Of a DNA stretch of 64,000 nt, positions 17,646-26,383 are shown piece after piece; position 1 is the stretch's first letter; every line of letters begins with the position of its first letter. Made by a program: the position numbers and the translations under genes. Below the pieces are notes generated by a model, which did no database searches, had not been told where the DNA came from, and worked only from the letters and a program-made list of their open reading frames with translations. Origin of the DNA: Vulcanisaeta moutnovskia 768-28 (GTDB lineage Archaea > Thermoproteota > Thermoprotei > Thermoproteales > Thermocladiaceae); assembly GCF_000190315.1 (NCBI RefSeq), contig NC_015151.1, forward strand, positions 496,001 to 560,000, written 5' to 3'.

Positions 17646-18569
17646 ATGGATATAATGGTTTTACCTGGCGATGGTATTGGACCTGAAATTATGAGAAGCG
17701 CACTAAGAATCCTTGAAATAATGCGTAGTAATTTTAATGTTAAGATTGAATCACAGGTTTACGATAACATAAATGCGAGGAATATAGCCTCTGGTAAAGT
17801 AACCCTTGATTACGTACTTGATGAGGCAAGGAAGTATAGGGCCATTTTAAAGGGACCTATGGGTGACCCAAATATTAGGACCAAGGATGGTGTTGAGGCT
17901 GGCTTGGACATAATACTTGGACTTAGGTTTAACCTTGACCTTTACGCAAATGTAAGGCCTATTAAGTTGCTTCCTGGCGTTCAATCTCCATTGAGGGACT
18001 ATGGTGATGGTAGTAAAACAATTGACTATGTGTTAATAAGGGAGAACAGTGAGGGACTTTATTCAAGTCATTTTGGTGGTTTAATACTTAGGGATGATGT
18101 AGCTATTGATATTCAAACAATAACTAGGAAAGGTACTGAGAGAATAGTGAGATTTGCATTTGAATTAGCTAGGAGAAGTAAGGGCAATGCCTATGGTGAA
18201 AAAGTCGTGACATGCGTTGATAAGAGCAATGTTTTAAAAAGTTTCTATTTCTTTAGGAAGGTATTCACGGAGGTCGCCAGGAATTACTCAGATGTTAAGT
18301 ATAACTTTATGTATGCTGATGCCATGGCTCAGTTCATGATATTACACCCAGAAATGCTAAATATTGTGGTTACTGAGAATATGTTCGGTGATATACTTTC
18401 TGAGCTAGCCGCGGCTACCGTGGGCGGTGTTGGGCTTGCATGGTCTGGTAATATTGGTGATGATAGAGCAATGTTTGAGCCTGTTCATGGTAGTGCGCCT
18501 GACATTGGCGGTAAGGTAACTACGGAGGAATTTACAAACGAAATAATAAATAGGGTTTTAAGGCGCTAA
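17646..18569 (+). CDS. isocitrate/isopropylmalate/tartrate dehydrogenase family protein
   Basis: An NAD(P)-dependent beta-decarboxylating dehydrogenase of 307 residues, somewhat shorter than the usual 330-360. It keeps GDGIGPE, the arginine/tyrosine region RENSEGLYS, the lysine in CVDKSNVLK and the metal aspartates in ADAMAQ and ENMFGDILSE. LYANVRPIKLLPGVQSPL resembles both isopropylmalate and tartrate/malate dehydrogenases. In this cluster a role on a hydroxyacid such as tartrate or a threonate derivative is more likely than leucine synthesis, as no leuCD gene is present. Box A ACTTAAAAGG gives it its own leaderless start. Confidence 0.8.
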   Translation: MDIMVLPGDGIGPEIMRSALRILEIMRSNFNVKIESQVYDNINARNIASGKVTLDYVLDEARKYRAILKGPMGDPNIRTKDGVEAGLDIILGLRFNLDLYANVRPIKLLPGVQSPLRDYGDGSKTIDYVLIRENSEGLYSSHFGGLILRDDVAIDIQTITRKGTERIVRFAFELARRSKGNAYGEKVVTCVDKSNVLKSFYFFRKVFTEVARNYSDVKYNFMYADAMAQFMILHPEMLNIVVTENMFGDILSELAAATVGGVGLAWSGNIGDDRAMFEPVHGSAPDIGGKVTTEEFTNEIINRVLRR

Positions 18570-18581
18570 TAATTTTTAAAT

Positions 18582-19400
18582 TCATGGTATGTTTGGTTCG
18601 TACCTTCCATCTATTGCTGTCCATCCACCATCAACGTAAATCACGGTACCCGTTATGTAAGACGCTGCTGGCGTCGCCAGAAATATTGCTGGACCAGCTA
18701 TCTCCCTAACTGTTGCCCACCTCTTTAGAGCAGGCTTAGTTCTATATGCCTCATACCATGCCGTATCCTTCTTAATTTGTTGCGTTAATTCTGTCTCAAC
18801 TACGCCAGGTGCAATAACATTAACCCTAACATTATACTTAGCCCACTCTGCAGCGGCTGTCCTAGCTAATTGTACCATTGCAGCCTTAGTGGCTGCATAG
18901 ACTGATTGACCAGGCTCAACAACCAAGTGCCTAATTGATGACATTAACACTATTGAACCACCTCTCGGATTCTTAACCATGACATTACCAAACTCCTTAA
19001 GTAGGTAATACGTACCCCATAGATTAACCCTAAGAACTCGCTCAAACTCATCATAAGTATAACTAAGTATTGACTTTCTAACATTGATACCAGGAACTAT
19101 ATAAAGCGCATCAATATTACCAAAGGCCTTCATTGACTCATTAACTAGCCTCTTAACGTCATCAAGCTTCGTAACGTCAGCAGCAACACTAACAACATCA
19201 TTGGTAACGCTCCTAATCTCCCTCTCAGTCTCCTTAAGTCCATCCTCATTAATATCACTGATAACAAGCTTACCGCCATTGGCAGCCCACGCAAAGGCAA
19301 TACCCTGACCAATACCCGAAGCAGCACCAGTAACCACAGCAACCAAACCCCTAATAGAAAATAAATCCCTCATCTCATCGACATTAGAATATTTACCCAT
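18582..19400 (-). CDS. short-chain dehydrogenase/reductase
   Basis: A classical SDR of 272 residues with TGAASGIG for cofactor binding, a Ser in LMSS, and YAATK with the catalytic Tyr and Lys. The usual NNAG is replaced by VPGIN. SDVIN-type acid after beta-2 (ISDINEDG) suggests NAD rather than NADP. It likely oxidises a sugar or sugar acid hydroxyl. Its stop is 12 bp from the convergent dehydrogenase gene. A box-A-like TTTAAAAATA at about 19418-19428 gives it a separate promoter near the 3' end of pdxA2. Confidence 0.85.
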   Translation of the reverse strand: MGKYSNVDEMRDLFSIRGLVAVVTGAASGIGQGIAFAWAANGGKLVISDINEDGLKETEREIRSVTNDVVSVAADVTKLDDVKRLVNESMKAFGNIDALYIVPGINVRKSILSYTYDEFERVLRVNLWGTYYLLKEFGNVMVKNPRGGSIVLMSSIRHLVVEPGQSVYAATKAAMVQLARTAAAEWAKYNVRVNVIAPGVVETELTQQIKKDTAWYEAYRTKPALKRWATVREIAGPAIFLATPAASYITGTVIYVDGGWTAIDGRYEPNIP

Positions 19401-19423
19401 ATACCGTTATATTGTGTTTATTT

Positions 19424-20419
19424 TTAAATATTACCATTAGTATCCTTATAATATCGTGAATAATTCTCCTTATACTTAACTGCGTATTTAACAGCTTTTT
19501 TAATAGCCTCCACCATACTTGTTTCATCAGCAATCCCTTTACCGGCTATATCAAATGCTGTTCCATGATCAACTGATGTTCTTAAGAACGGCAACCCAAG
19601 TGTTAAGCTCACGGTTCTCCTGAAATCATACATTTTAGCAGCTATATGTCCTTGATCATGGTATAGTGAAATCACAATATCATAATTACCCCTGGCAGCC
19701 ATATAAAATACAGAATCGGCTGGAAACGGCCCGTAAACCTCAATATCGTACTTTGTCCTAGCCTCCTCAATTGCAGGTTTTATTTCATCAATTTCCTCAC
19801 GACCTAGTAATCCATCCTCACCAGCATGGGGATTTAAGGCGGCAACTGCGATCTTACCGTTATTAACGCCTAATAACTTAAGTGATAAATCGGCTTCGAA
19901 TATTCCCCTTATTATTTTATCTTTAGTAACTTCAGAAACTATTTTACTAAATGGTATATGCCTAGTTAGGAAGTATATCCTTAACTTTTTAACTTCAAAA
20001 ATCGTTATGGATTTACTGGAGTTTGTTAAATCCTGAAGTAACGTAGTATGATCAATATGTTTAGAGCCAGCTAATTTCCAAGCTTCTTTATTTATTGGTG
20101 CGGTTACCAATGCGTCAATTTCATTCTTCATTGCTAGTTCAACTCCTAATTTAACACTCTCAAGAGATATCCTGCCGGCTTCCCTTTGCACTTTACCAAA
20201 CTCTATATCTTGACCAGGAATTTCAATAAAATCAATACTTCTTAATATATCAGTTGGCTCTAAATTAAGTATTTTTAGTACCTTTAGAAATTGATTCTTA
20301 TTCCCAACTAGGATGAAATCCGCATTACTTTTATCCTTTAATTTACTTAGTGCCTTGGCAGTAATCTCATACCCAATTCCAGCTGGGTCTCCTAAGGTTA
20401 TACCTATCTTGGGCCTCAC
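19424..20419 (-). CDS. pdxA2: PdxA2-like 4-phospho-tetronate dehydrogenase
   Basis: A PdxA-fold enzyme of 331 residues with GITLGDPAGIG and three metal-binding histidine sites (HIDHTT, NPHAGE, YHDQGH). Archaea do not make vitamin B6 by the PdxA route. In bacteria PdxA2 proteins next to DUF1537 kinases oxidise and decarboxylate D-threonate or erythronate 4-phosphate to dihydroxyacetone phosphate. The DUF1537 kinase gene is 17 bp upstream here, so the same job is inferred. The start is GTG. Confidence 0.85.
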   Translation of the reverse strand: MRPKIGITLGDPAGIGYEITAKALSKLKDKSNADFILVGNKNQFLKVLKILNLEPTDILRSIDFIEIPGQDIEFGKVQREAGRISLESVKLGVELAMKNEIDALVTAPINKEAWKLAGSKHIDHTTLLQDLTNSSKSITIFEVKKLRIYFLTRHIPFSKIVSEVTKDKIIRGIFEADLSLKLLGVNNGKIAVAALNPHAGEDGLLGREEIDEIKPAIEEARTKYDIEVYGPFPADSVFYMAARGNYDIVISLYHDQGHIAAKMYDFRRTVSLTLGLPFLRTSVDHGTAFDIAGKGIADETSMVEAIKKAVKYAVKYKENYSRYYKDTNGNI

Positions 20420-20436
20420 GATCCATTAAGTACTTA

Positions 20437-21555
20437 TCATCTATTTTTATTTTTCGCACTTAAACCTAGTAGGAAATCCCTAATTATTACGTAGGTATCC
20501 TCCTTTCCAATGAACCCTCCCTTAGTTACAATCAACTTACCATCTAATATGCCTCCTTTTATAATACCGACACCAATTAATGGCATAATATCGGCAATAC
20601 TTTCAATAAACAAACCGCCAGATAATTCAAAAATGAAATTTGCGGTTTCCCCACCACTCAGAACTATCGCATCAAAATTCATTAAATACTTTACCAATTC
20701 CTGCGTTAGTAACCCTCTATCTCTCATGTAATCAAAGTAAATGATAATCCAATCATTATCAACAGCATAATTTGTTTTGATTAAATCATAAAGTCCAATT
20801 ACATAAAAACCATGACTCTTAGCATAATTTATTTGCTTAATTGTCATTTCCTGCGTACTACCAATAACAAAAGCTATTCTCCTAGTGACTTTATTCATTA
20901 TTAGGCGTGACTGTTCCTGGTGAATTAATGCAGCATGCTGCTGAGCGGTATAGGCAATTAAATATAATGGATCCACAGGTACTATATTTTGATTTCTTGT
21001 AATAAAATTAGCTATCTTCCTTAAGTCATCATGAGACCTTGAGTCGATTATAAATACCTTACCAGTAGTATTCTTTATATCAATCAGTTTGTTAATGTCA
21101 TTTATTATGATTGGAGTAACACGACTGAATCTAGTAAGTATGCTATCCCTTGAATTATTTATTACCGTAAAGCCATTAGTTGTATATCTACCATATTCAG
21201 GTATCGTATCGGTGATTACAATAATAAATCCTCTTTCAATGAAGGGTAGAATTTCATCCTCAATATTCCCCCTTAATGCACTGTCAATTCTCTTACCAAA
21301 TCTATACCTGCCATTATTAAATAACCCTAGTACATAATTTACACAGTTCTTTGCACTTACGCCGTCTATCATTCTACTCTTAGTATTTACAACTACGCAA
21401 TTATATGGTAAAGAAGCTACATCATTGATAAAGCTATTATCATAATTAATAACAATAGAATTACAGAAACGAGACATGAAGCCAGAAATACCATTTGCGC
21501 CAGTTAAATCATCTGAAATCACAATGAACTTCAGATCCATATAAACCTCAAGCAT
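20437..21555 (-). CDS. DUF1537 four-carbon acid sugar kinase
   Basis: A kinase of 372 residues with the N-terminal substrate domain motif SDDLTGANG and C-terminal nucleotide-domain motifs LSGGETA and TKGGFIGKEDT. Known members (OtnK, DtnK, LtnK) phosphorylate D-erythronate or threonate at O4. Paired with pdxA2 it would turn a C4 acid into DHAP and CO2. Starts at 21555 or 21540 (both ATG) are possible; box A CTTAAAATA lies at about 21571-21579. It is the first gene of the minus-strand group. Confidence 0.88.
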   Translation of the reverse strand: MLEVYMDLKFIVISDDLTGANGISGFMSRFCNSIVINYDNSFINDVASLPYNCVVVNTKSRMIDGVSAKNCVNYVLGLFNNGRYRFGKRIDSALRGNIEDEILPFIERGFIIVITDTIPEYGRYTTNGFTVINNSRDSILTRFSRVTPIIINDINKLIDIKNTTGKVFIIDSRSHDDLRKIANFITRNQNIVPVDPLYLIAYTAQQHAALIHQEQSRLIMNKVTRRIAFVIGSTQEMTIKQINYAKSHGFYVIGLYDLIKTNYAVDNDWIIIYFDYMRDRGLLTQELVKYLMNFDAIVLSGGETANFIFELSGGLFIESIADIMPLIGVGIIKGGILDGKLIVTKGGFIGKEDTYVIIRDFLLGLSAKNKNR

Positions 21556-21714
21556 AATTCCCTATTATATTTTAAGTATTACTATTTTATCAAATAAAAA
21601 TGTAGAGATAATGAATTACAATATATAAATAATTTAACGCAATCTTTATCATTCGTAAATAATAAAATATCATCTTAAGGCAAGTTAAATTTTTAAATTA
21701 TTAAATGACTCTTT

Positions 21715-22671
21715 ATGTTCGTGTCTCTTGACTGGTTTAAGTCCTTAAGGGATGTCATTGTGACCAGTCTTAGGGATTCCTGGCTTCCATTTCCCGTTGA
21801 TAAGTCAATATGTAACAAGTGGAGAGAGGGTCTGGCCTTTGATAGTGATAGTGGCACTGTACTGTATACCTCGTGTCTTTACCAATTAGCTCCTGTTATT
21901 GAAAGAGCTGTTACTGAACTTGAGAGATTTGGCGTCACTAAGGGCGGCGTATTAGCTAGATTTGCAGCTGTTGGTACCAAGGTTTTTGGTAAGGCATTAC
22001 TTAGGCCCAGTGACGAGGAGCTTAATAGGGCTAATGTAATCGTTAAGAACATATACAACACGCTTAGGGCCTTGGGCATCAAATTTAGGGTCCTCGATAA
22101 CGAGCCTTACAGTGGCGCCCTGCTCTATGAGTTAGGTTTCGTAAATGATTTTGCCGATTACGCCAAAAGTGTTTACAAGATTTTTAGGGATAATAATGTG
22201 AATGAGGTAATAACCATAGATCCACATACCCAGCATACTCTCGAGAAGCTCTATCCAAAGTACGTACCTGAATTCAACATTAAAATTAGGAGTTACTTAG
22301 ATTACCTAGACCCAGGTCGAGTCCGCGTTAAACTTGGTGAGTTCGCAATACATGATTCATGCCTATACGCAAGGTACCTAAATAAGTATGACTTAATTAG
22401 GGGTTTATTTAGGGGTAAGGCTGATGTTAAGGAGGACCCAGTAATAACGGGTAGAGATACCTCGCACTGCTGTGGCGGACCCATTGAGTCTACATACCCA
22501 GAGATAGCGGGTAAGGTGGCTAGCAATAGGGTTAAGGAGTTGGCTAGGCTCTCCCGTAACGTAATTGTTCAATGCCCAATATGTTACGTAAACCTAAGGA
22601 GAGGCGTCAAACTCAGCGGCGTTGAGGTTAATCTTTACGACATTGCCGAAGCTATTGAGGTGAGTGGTTAA
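21715..22671 (+). CDS. CCG-domain iron-sulfur subunit of a 2-hydroxyacid dehydrogenase
   Basis: A 318-residue cysteine-rich protein with Cys54 (YTSCLYQ), Cys216 (HDSCLYARY), Cys252-253 (HCCGGP) and Cys287/290 (QCPICY). These are the CCG motifs that hold non-cubane clusters in HdrB, GlcF and LutA. It is the first gene of a three-gene set with a ferredoxin-like protein and a GlcD flavoprotein, so it should pass electrons from the flavin to quinone at the membrane. Box A ATTTTTAAATT at about 21688-21698 fits a leaderless ATG. A close paralogue lies at 31486-32418. Confidence 0.85.
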   Translation: MFVSLDWFKSLRDVIVTSLRDSWLPFPVDKSICNKWREGLAFDSDSGTVLYTSCLYQLAPVIERAVTELERFGVTKGGVLARFAAVGTKVFGKALLRPSDEELNRANVIVKNIYNTLRALGIKFRVLDNEPYSGALLYELGFVNDFADYAKSVYKIFRDNNVNEVITIDPHTQHTLEKLYPKYVPEFNIKIRSYLDYLDPGRVRVKLGEFAIHDSCLYARYLNKYDLIRGLFRGKADVKEDPVITGRDTSHCCGGPIESTYPEIAGKVASNRVKELARLSRNVIVQCPICYVNLRRGVKLSGVEVNLYDIAEAIEVSG

Positions 22672-22985
22672 TGATGAGTATTAAGGAAGTTTATGAGGAG
22701 GTTAGGAAGTGCCAATTCTGTGGGTTCTGTGAGTTCCCATGCCCAACATTCAACACCCTACGCAGTAGGGCTTATGGACCCAGGGGTAGGATTAACCTAA
22801 TTAAGACGCTAATCGAGAATGGTTTTGGGCAAGGTAAGGACGTGGGGCTTGGTGGTGACGTTATTAATCCAATAATGACCTGCCTACACTGTGCCGCCTG
22901 CGATACTCAGTGTCCAGCGGGTATTAGGATTGCCGATGCTATACATAGTTTTAAGGCAATTATCTTAGAAACAATGCTTAAGTAG
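22671..22985 (+). CDS. 2[4Fe-4S] subunit (HdrC/GlcF-N-like)
   Basis: A 104-residue protein with two cluster motifs, CQFCGFCEFPC and CLHCAACDTQC, separated by a helical linker, as in HdrC or the N-terminal half of GlcF. In bacteria this and the CCG part are often one polypeptide; here they are two genes in the order CCG then ferredoxin. Its start shares a base with the stop of the previous gene and its stop overlaps the GTG of glcD, so all three are translationally coupled. Confidence 0.88.
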   Translation: MMSIKEVYEEVRKCQFCGFCEFPCPTFNTLRSRAYGPRGRINLIKTLIENGFGQGKDVGLGGDVINPIMTCLHCAACDTQCPAGIRIADAIHSFKAIILETMLK

Positions 22986-24409
22986 TGGTGTTTAGTATGG
23001 TTAGTATGGTCCAGAGACAGGGTGATGTGATTAAGGAGCTTGAGGCAGTGTTTAAGGATAGGTTATTCACGGAACCACATATATTGTCTTTGTATAGTCA
23101 TGATGCATCCTCGGAGGTCGGTGTTAAACCAATGGCTGTTATTCAACCGGTGAGCGTTGATGAGGTTGTTAAGATAGTTAAGTTAGCCATTGATTATGGT
23201 TTTAAAATAATACCGGTTGGCTCATCAACAAGTCTATCTGGTAACGCAACACCTAAGCTTGAGAATACGGTAATAGTCTCCCTAGAGAGAATGAACTCAA
23301 TAATTGAGATTTCTGACATTGATTGGTACGCTAGGGTCCAGCCTGGAATTAAAGATGATGAACTAAACCTGGAGTTAATGAGCTACGGCCTTCAGTGGCC
23401 TGTGGATCCTGCATCATCAAAAACCGCGACAGTCGGCGGTGTAATTAGTAATGGTGGTGGCGGAATGAGAGGCGCTAAGTATGGCCCGGCTTCACATTGG
23501 ATTCTTGGTCTTGAGGCTGTTATCGGTACTGGTGATGTTATTAGGATTGGCTGTAGGACTGTTAAGTGCCGTGAGGGGTACAACCTAGTCCAAACTTTCA
23601 TTGGTTCTGAAGGTACGTTGGGAATAATCACAGAGGCAACGTTAAGGTTGGCACCATTACCTGAATCCTTTGTAGGGTTAATGGCAAGGTTCAGGGATGC
23701 CGAATCACTAGTTAATGCTGTGATTAGGGTTAAGAGAGATAAATTATGGCCCATGGTAACTGAGTTCATTGATTATATGATTGCACAAGTACTCGGTCTT
23801 GAACCTATGTATTACCTATGGATTGGTATTGACACCTACAGTGGTAGTGAACAGCAAATACTTTCTAAGCTTAATAATGACGTATCACTAAGTGGTGGTG
23901 AGATTATTGATAAGGCATTCACGTGGCAGGAATTCTCGAAGATCTTGGAACCAAGAAGAATGCTTTACTCAGCAACGTTAAAGGCCGCATTTAATGATTA
24001 TGGCACAGACGCCTTCGTAGCCTTCGAGGATATTGCAGTACCAACAAGCAAGTTACCAGAAGCAGTTAGGGAGATACAGACCCTTGGCCAGAAGTATAAT
24101 GTTAAGATGGTCATTGGTGGGCACATTGGTGATGGGAATTTACACCCAACTGTTTGGGCTAGGCGTTCTGATAAGGATGAAATGGAGAGGATTATGAAGT
24201 TCTTTGAGGATGTTGGTAAACTGGCTATAAGGCTTAATGGTACGGTAAGCGCTGAGCATGGGATTGGAGTACAGAAGAAGGGATTATTACGGGAGGCAAT
24301 TAGTAGTAGGAATGATGGTAATAGCGACTATGTAATAAACTTAATGAAGAACATTAAGAGGGTATTTGACCCATATGGCATATTTAACCCAGGTAAGATA
24401 TTTGATTAG
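22985..24409 (+). CDS. glcD: FAD-linked 2-hydroxyacid dehydrogenase (glycolate/D-lactate), GlcD type
   Basis: A 474-residue VAO-family flavoprotein. It has the FAD-binding PVGSSTSLSG loop, TVGGVISNGGGG, SEGTLGIITEA and the C-terminal GHIGDGNLHP and EHGIG motifs of GlcD and D-lactate dehydrogenases. It oxidises glycolate, D-lactate or a related 2-hydroxyacid and passes electrons to the two upstream iron-sulfur subunits. GTG at 22985 overlaps the previous stop; ATGs at 22997 and 23006 are alternatives. The substrate is not decided by sequence. Confidence 0.88.
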   Translation: MVFSMVSMVQRQGDVIKELEAVFKDRLFTEPHILSLYSHDASSEVGVKPMAVIQPVSVDEVVKIVKLAIDYGFKIIPVGSSTSLSGNATPKLENTVIVSLERMNSIIEISDIDWYARVQPGIKDDELNLELMSYGLQWPVDPASSKTATVGGVISNGGGGMRGAKYGPASHWILGLEAVIGTGDVIRIGCRTVKCREGYNLVQTFIGSEGTLGIITEATLRLAPLPESFVGLMARFRDAESLVNAVIRVKRDKLWPMVTEFIDYMIAQVLGLEPMYYLWIGIDTYSGSEQQILSKLNNDVSLSGGEIIDKAFTWQEFSKILEPRRMLYSATLKAAFNDYGTDAFVAFEDIAVPTSKLPEAVREIQTLGQKYNVKMVIGGHIGDGNLHPTVWARRSDKDEMERIMKFFEDVGKLAIRLNGTVSAEHGIGVQKKGLLREAISSRNDGNSDYVINLMKNIKRVFDPYGIFNPGKIFD

Positions 24410-24464
24410 AGCCCGTGTCTTTAACCCATAGGGCTTAAAAGTACGCCTTAGATTGCCGGGTTTG

Positions 24465-25355
24465 ATGATTGGTAAGGTTTTGAGTTATTTGCAGGCATGG
24501 ACTGTCATTGTTAGGGCCTGGTCAATGCCTATGACCATAGCCTCAATCTCACTTGGTGCGGCGTATGCCTATTACCTCGGTTACAGAATTAACATTGTAT
24601 TCTTTATCCTGGCATTAATTGGTGCATTACTGCTTCATATGAGCGTTAATGTGATTAATGATTACTACGACACATTGTATGGAGTAGATGCACCTGATGT
24701 ACTTAAGTACAGGCCTCATGCAATATTCATGGGTATTGTAAACACTAGGTCAATGCTCAACATAGGCCTTATATTACTAATAACAGGTTCATTAATAGGG
24801 ATTTACCTATCCATTGTGGTAAGTCCATTAATACTAATACTCGGTATCACCGGCATATTCCTGGTCTATGAATACACGGGACCACCACTGAAACTCAAGT
24901 ATAGGGCCCTTGGTGAATTATCGGTGTTTCTGGCATGGGGTCCATTAATGACGTTAGGATCCATAGTTGCTTCAACCGGCCTTATTAATTACGCGGTTGC
25001 TATAGTATCGGTGCCCGTGGCTCTCCTTGTGGTTGCCACATTGTATGCAAATAATGTTAGAGATATTGAGAGGGATAGAGGTAGGGGTGCGTATACACTA
25101 GCCATTAGACTTGGTAGTAATGCTAAGTGGTTTTACGTGACATTGTTAGCAAGTGCCTATGCAACCCAGTCAGTGCTAATATTACTTAGGTTATTACCCA
25201 TTTATACATTAATAACCATTGCATTGATCCCATTAACAATTAAGATGATTAGGAATGCTACTAATGGGGTTTTTGAGCACCTTGATGAGACCACGTCACT
25301 ATACTCCCTGGCATATACAATACTACTAGTCATAGGATTACTAATTAGGTTTTGA
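24465..25355 (+). CDS. menA: UbiA/MenA-family prenyltransferase
   Basis: A membrane prenyltransferase with about eight or nine helices and the two aspartate motifs NVINDYYDTLYGVD and NNVRDIERDRG that bind prenyl diphosphate through magnesium. The second motif with RDxxxD matches MenA (1,4-dihydroxy-2-naphthoate prenyltransferase) more than UbiA. It would attach the isoprenoid tail of the quinone used by the dehydrogenases in this window. The ATG at 24465 is about 28 nt below box A GGCTTAAAAG; a TTG at 24453 is less likely. Confidence 0.78.
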   Translation: MIGKVLSYLQAWTVIVRAWSMPMTIASISLGAAYAYYLGYRINIVFFILALIGALLLHMSVNVINDYYDTLYGVDAPDVLKYRPHAIFMGIVNTRSMLNIGLILLITGSLIGIYLSIVVSPLILILGITGIFLVYEYTGPPLKLKYRALGELSVFLAWGPLMTLGSIVASTGLINYAVAIVSVPVALLVVATLYANNVRDIERDRGRGAYTLAIRLGSNAKWFYVTLLASAYATQSVLILLRLLPIYTLITIALIPLTIKMIRNATNGVFEHLDETTSLYSLAYTILLVIGLLIRF

Positions 25356-25386
25356 TTTTAATTTTATTTCTCGATTATTTAAAGTG

Positions 25387-25725
25387 TCATTGGTTAATAA
25401 CGGATGGTCTTATGGATAGTACCTTAATGGTATCGCCAGGTCCAATACCATACAATTCCCTAACACCCCTGGGTATTGTGAATTGTCTCGAGTCAGTATG
25501 CCTAGTCCTCAGCAACCTAACACCCTTCAGCTCGATTACAAAGCCCTTATACTCAAGGTCAACATCAGCGAACCTTATGTGGGTTATACCCAAAGCCCTA
25601 ACTAAGCTTGCTGGTAATAACACCTGGTTATTTATGTACAACCTAACCGTGAAGGGCAGTGTGGTCACATTAAACCTCTCCAACTTCCTACGTACAGTCA
25701 CCCTAACAACCACGTCTATCACCAA
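25387..25725 (-). CDS. protein with two AbrB-like swapped-hairpin segments
   Basis: A 112-residue protein. The C-terminal half, RQFTIPRGVRELYGIGPGD followed by TIKVLSI, is a good AbrB/SpoVT pattern. The N-terminal half, NQVLLPASLVRALGI followed by a strand pair, looks like a second, diverged copy. It would be a DNA-binding or antitoxin-like protein working as a pseudo-dimer in one chain. No toxin gene is adjacent. The first half is my pattern reading. Confidence 0.6.
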   Translation of the reverse strand: MVIDVVVRVTVRRKLERFNVTTLPFTVRLYINNQVLLPASLVRALGITHIRFADVDLEYKGFVIELKGVRLLRTRHTDSRQFTIPRGVRELYGIGPGDTIKVLSIRPSVINQ

Positions 25726-25878
25726 TCAGTTCCTCAATACTACCACACTTAAGTAATACTCCGTGGAAAATACGTGAAACCAAATTGAAAATGCACCAAC
25801 ATGCACAGTGGTAAATAAAGGTTTCACGTAAGATAAAGAACAGAAAGAGATTTAAAGAAGGGATTGAACACAAACCAA

Positions 25879-26109
25879 ATGCCCAGCAGAGCAATAGGCA
25901 TGGGCATGTGCCCAAGGTGCGGAAAACCAGGAACAGTAGTAATAAAGGCAGGAAACTACGTATACATAAAGCACGGAAATACCTGGCACTACATAGGAAC
26001 AATAGACAAAGTAAACCTAAACAAAATACTAATAAAAGACAATAAAACATCGGAAGAATTAAAAGAAAATAACATATATAATCATAAAGATACTAAAAAT
26101 AAAAAATAA
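25879..26109 (+). CDS. small zinc-ribbon-like protein
   Basis: An archaeal small protein with CPRCGKPGTV at its start and KHGNTWHYIG about 20 residues later, so one CxxC and two histidines could bind zinc. The C-terminal third is Asn/Lys-rich low complexity. Box A AGATTTAAAG at 25848-25857 is 26 nt from the ATG at 25879; an upstream TTG at 25864 is less likely. Codons end almost only in A or C, unlike the genes before it. The frame ends TAA at 26109, directly where an open membrane-protein frame begins (see next entry). Confidence 0.65.
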   Translation: MPSRAIGMGMCPRCGKPGTVVIKAGNYVYIKHGNTWHYIGTIDKVNLNKILIKDNKTSEELKENNIYNHKDTKNKK

Positions 26110-26381
26110 TTGTTATTAGTATAACTTTATTACTAATAATACTAGGAGTTCTTATTTATAGTGTATTTTCTATAGTTCCAAAATATGTTATAAATAATGA
26201 AAATAGAAATAATACGATAGTTACTTTGTTTTCTCAATGCCATTTAGTTAAATATAATAATGATATATATGAATTTTCATGCAATAATATAACAAATACA
26301 GCAAATGTATCAGTTAATTATATTTATAATTTTAATCTAACAAAGTATAATATATCGGATACATATACTATGATTAAATGA
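26109..26381 (+). other. open frame for a membrane/extracellular segment, no start codon
   Basis: In the -1 frame relative to the zinc-ribbon gene, 90 codons are open up to TGA at 26379-26381. They code for a hydrophobic helix (ITLLLIILGVLIYSVFSIV) and an Asn/Tyr-rich tail with two Cys (SQCHL, FSCNN). There is no ATG or GTG and the only TTG is midway. A single -1 slip on the A6 run at 26101-26106 would join it to the zinc-ribbon protein as a cytosolic-ribbon/one-TM/outside-tail fusion. It may also be a decayed or mis-sequenced gene. Confidence 0.4.
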
Positions 26382-26383
26382 AT

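Noticed and set aside
25703-26050. Minus-strand frame with a Leu/Cys/Phe-rich product
   Set aside because: It is the reverse of the zinc-ribbon gene, whose box A, start and CxxC/His pattern are better supported.
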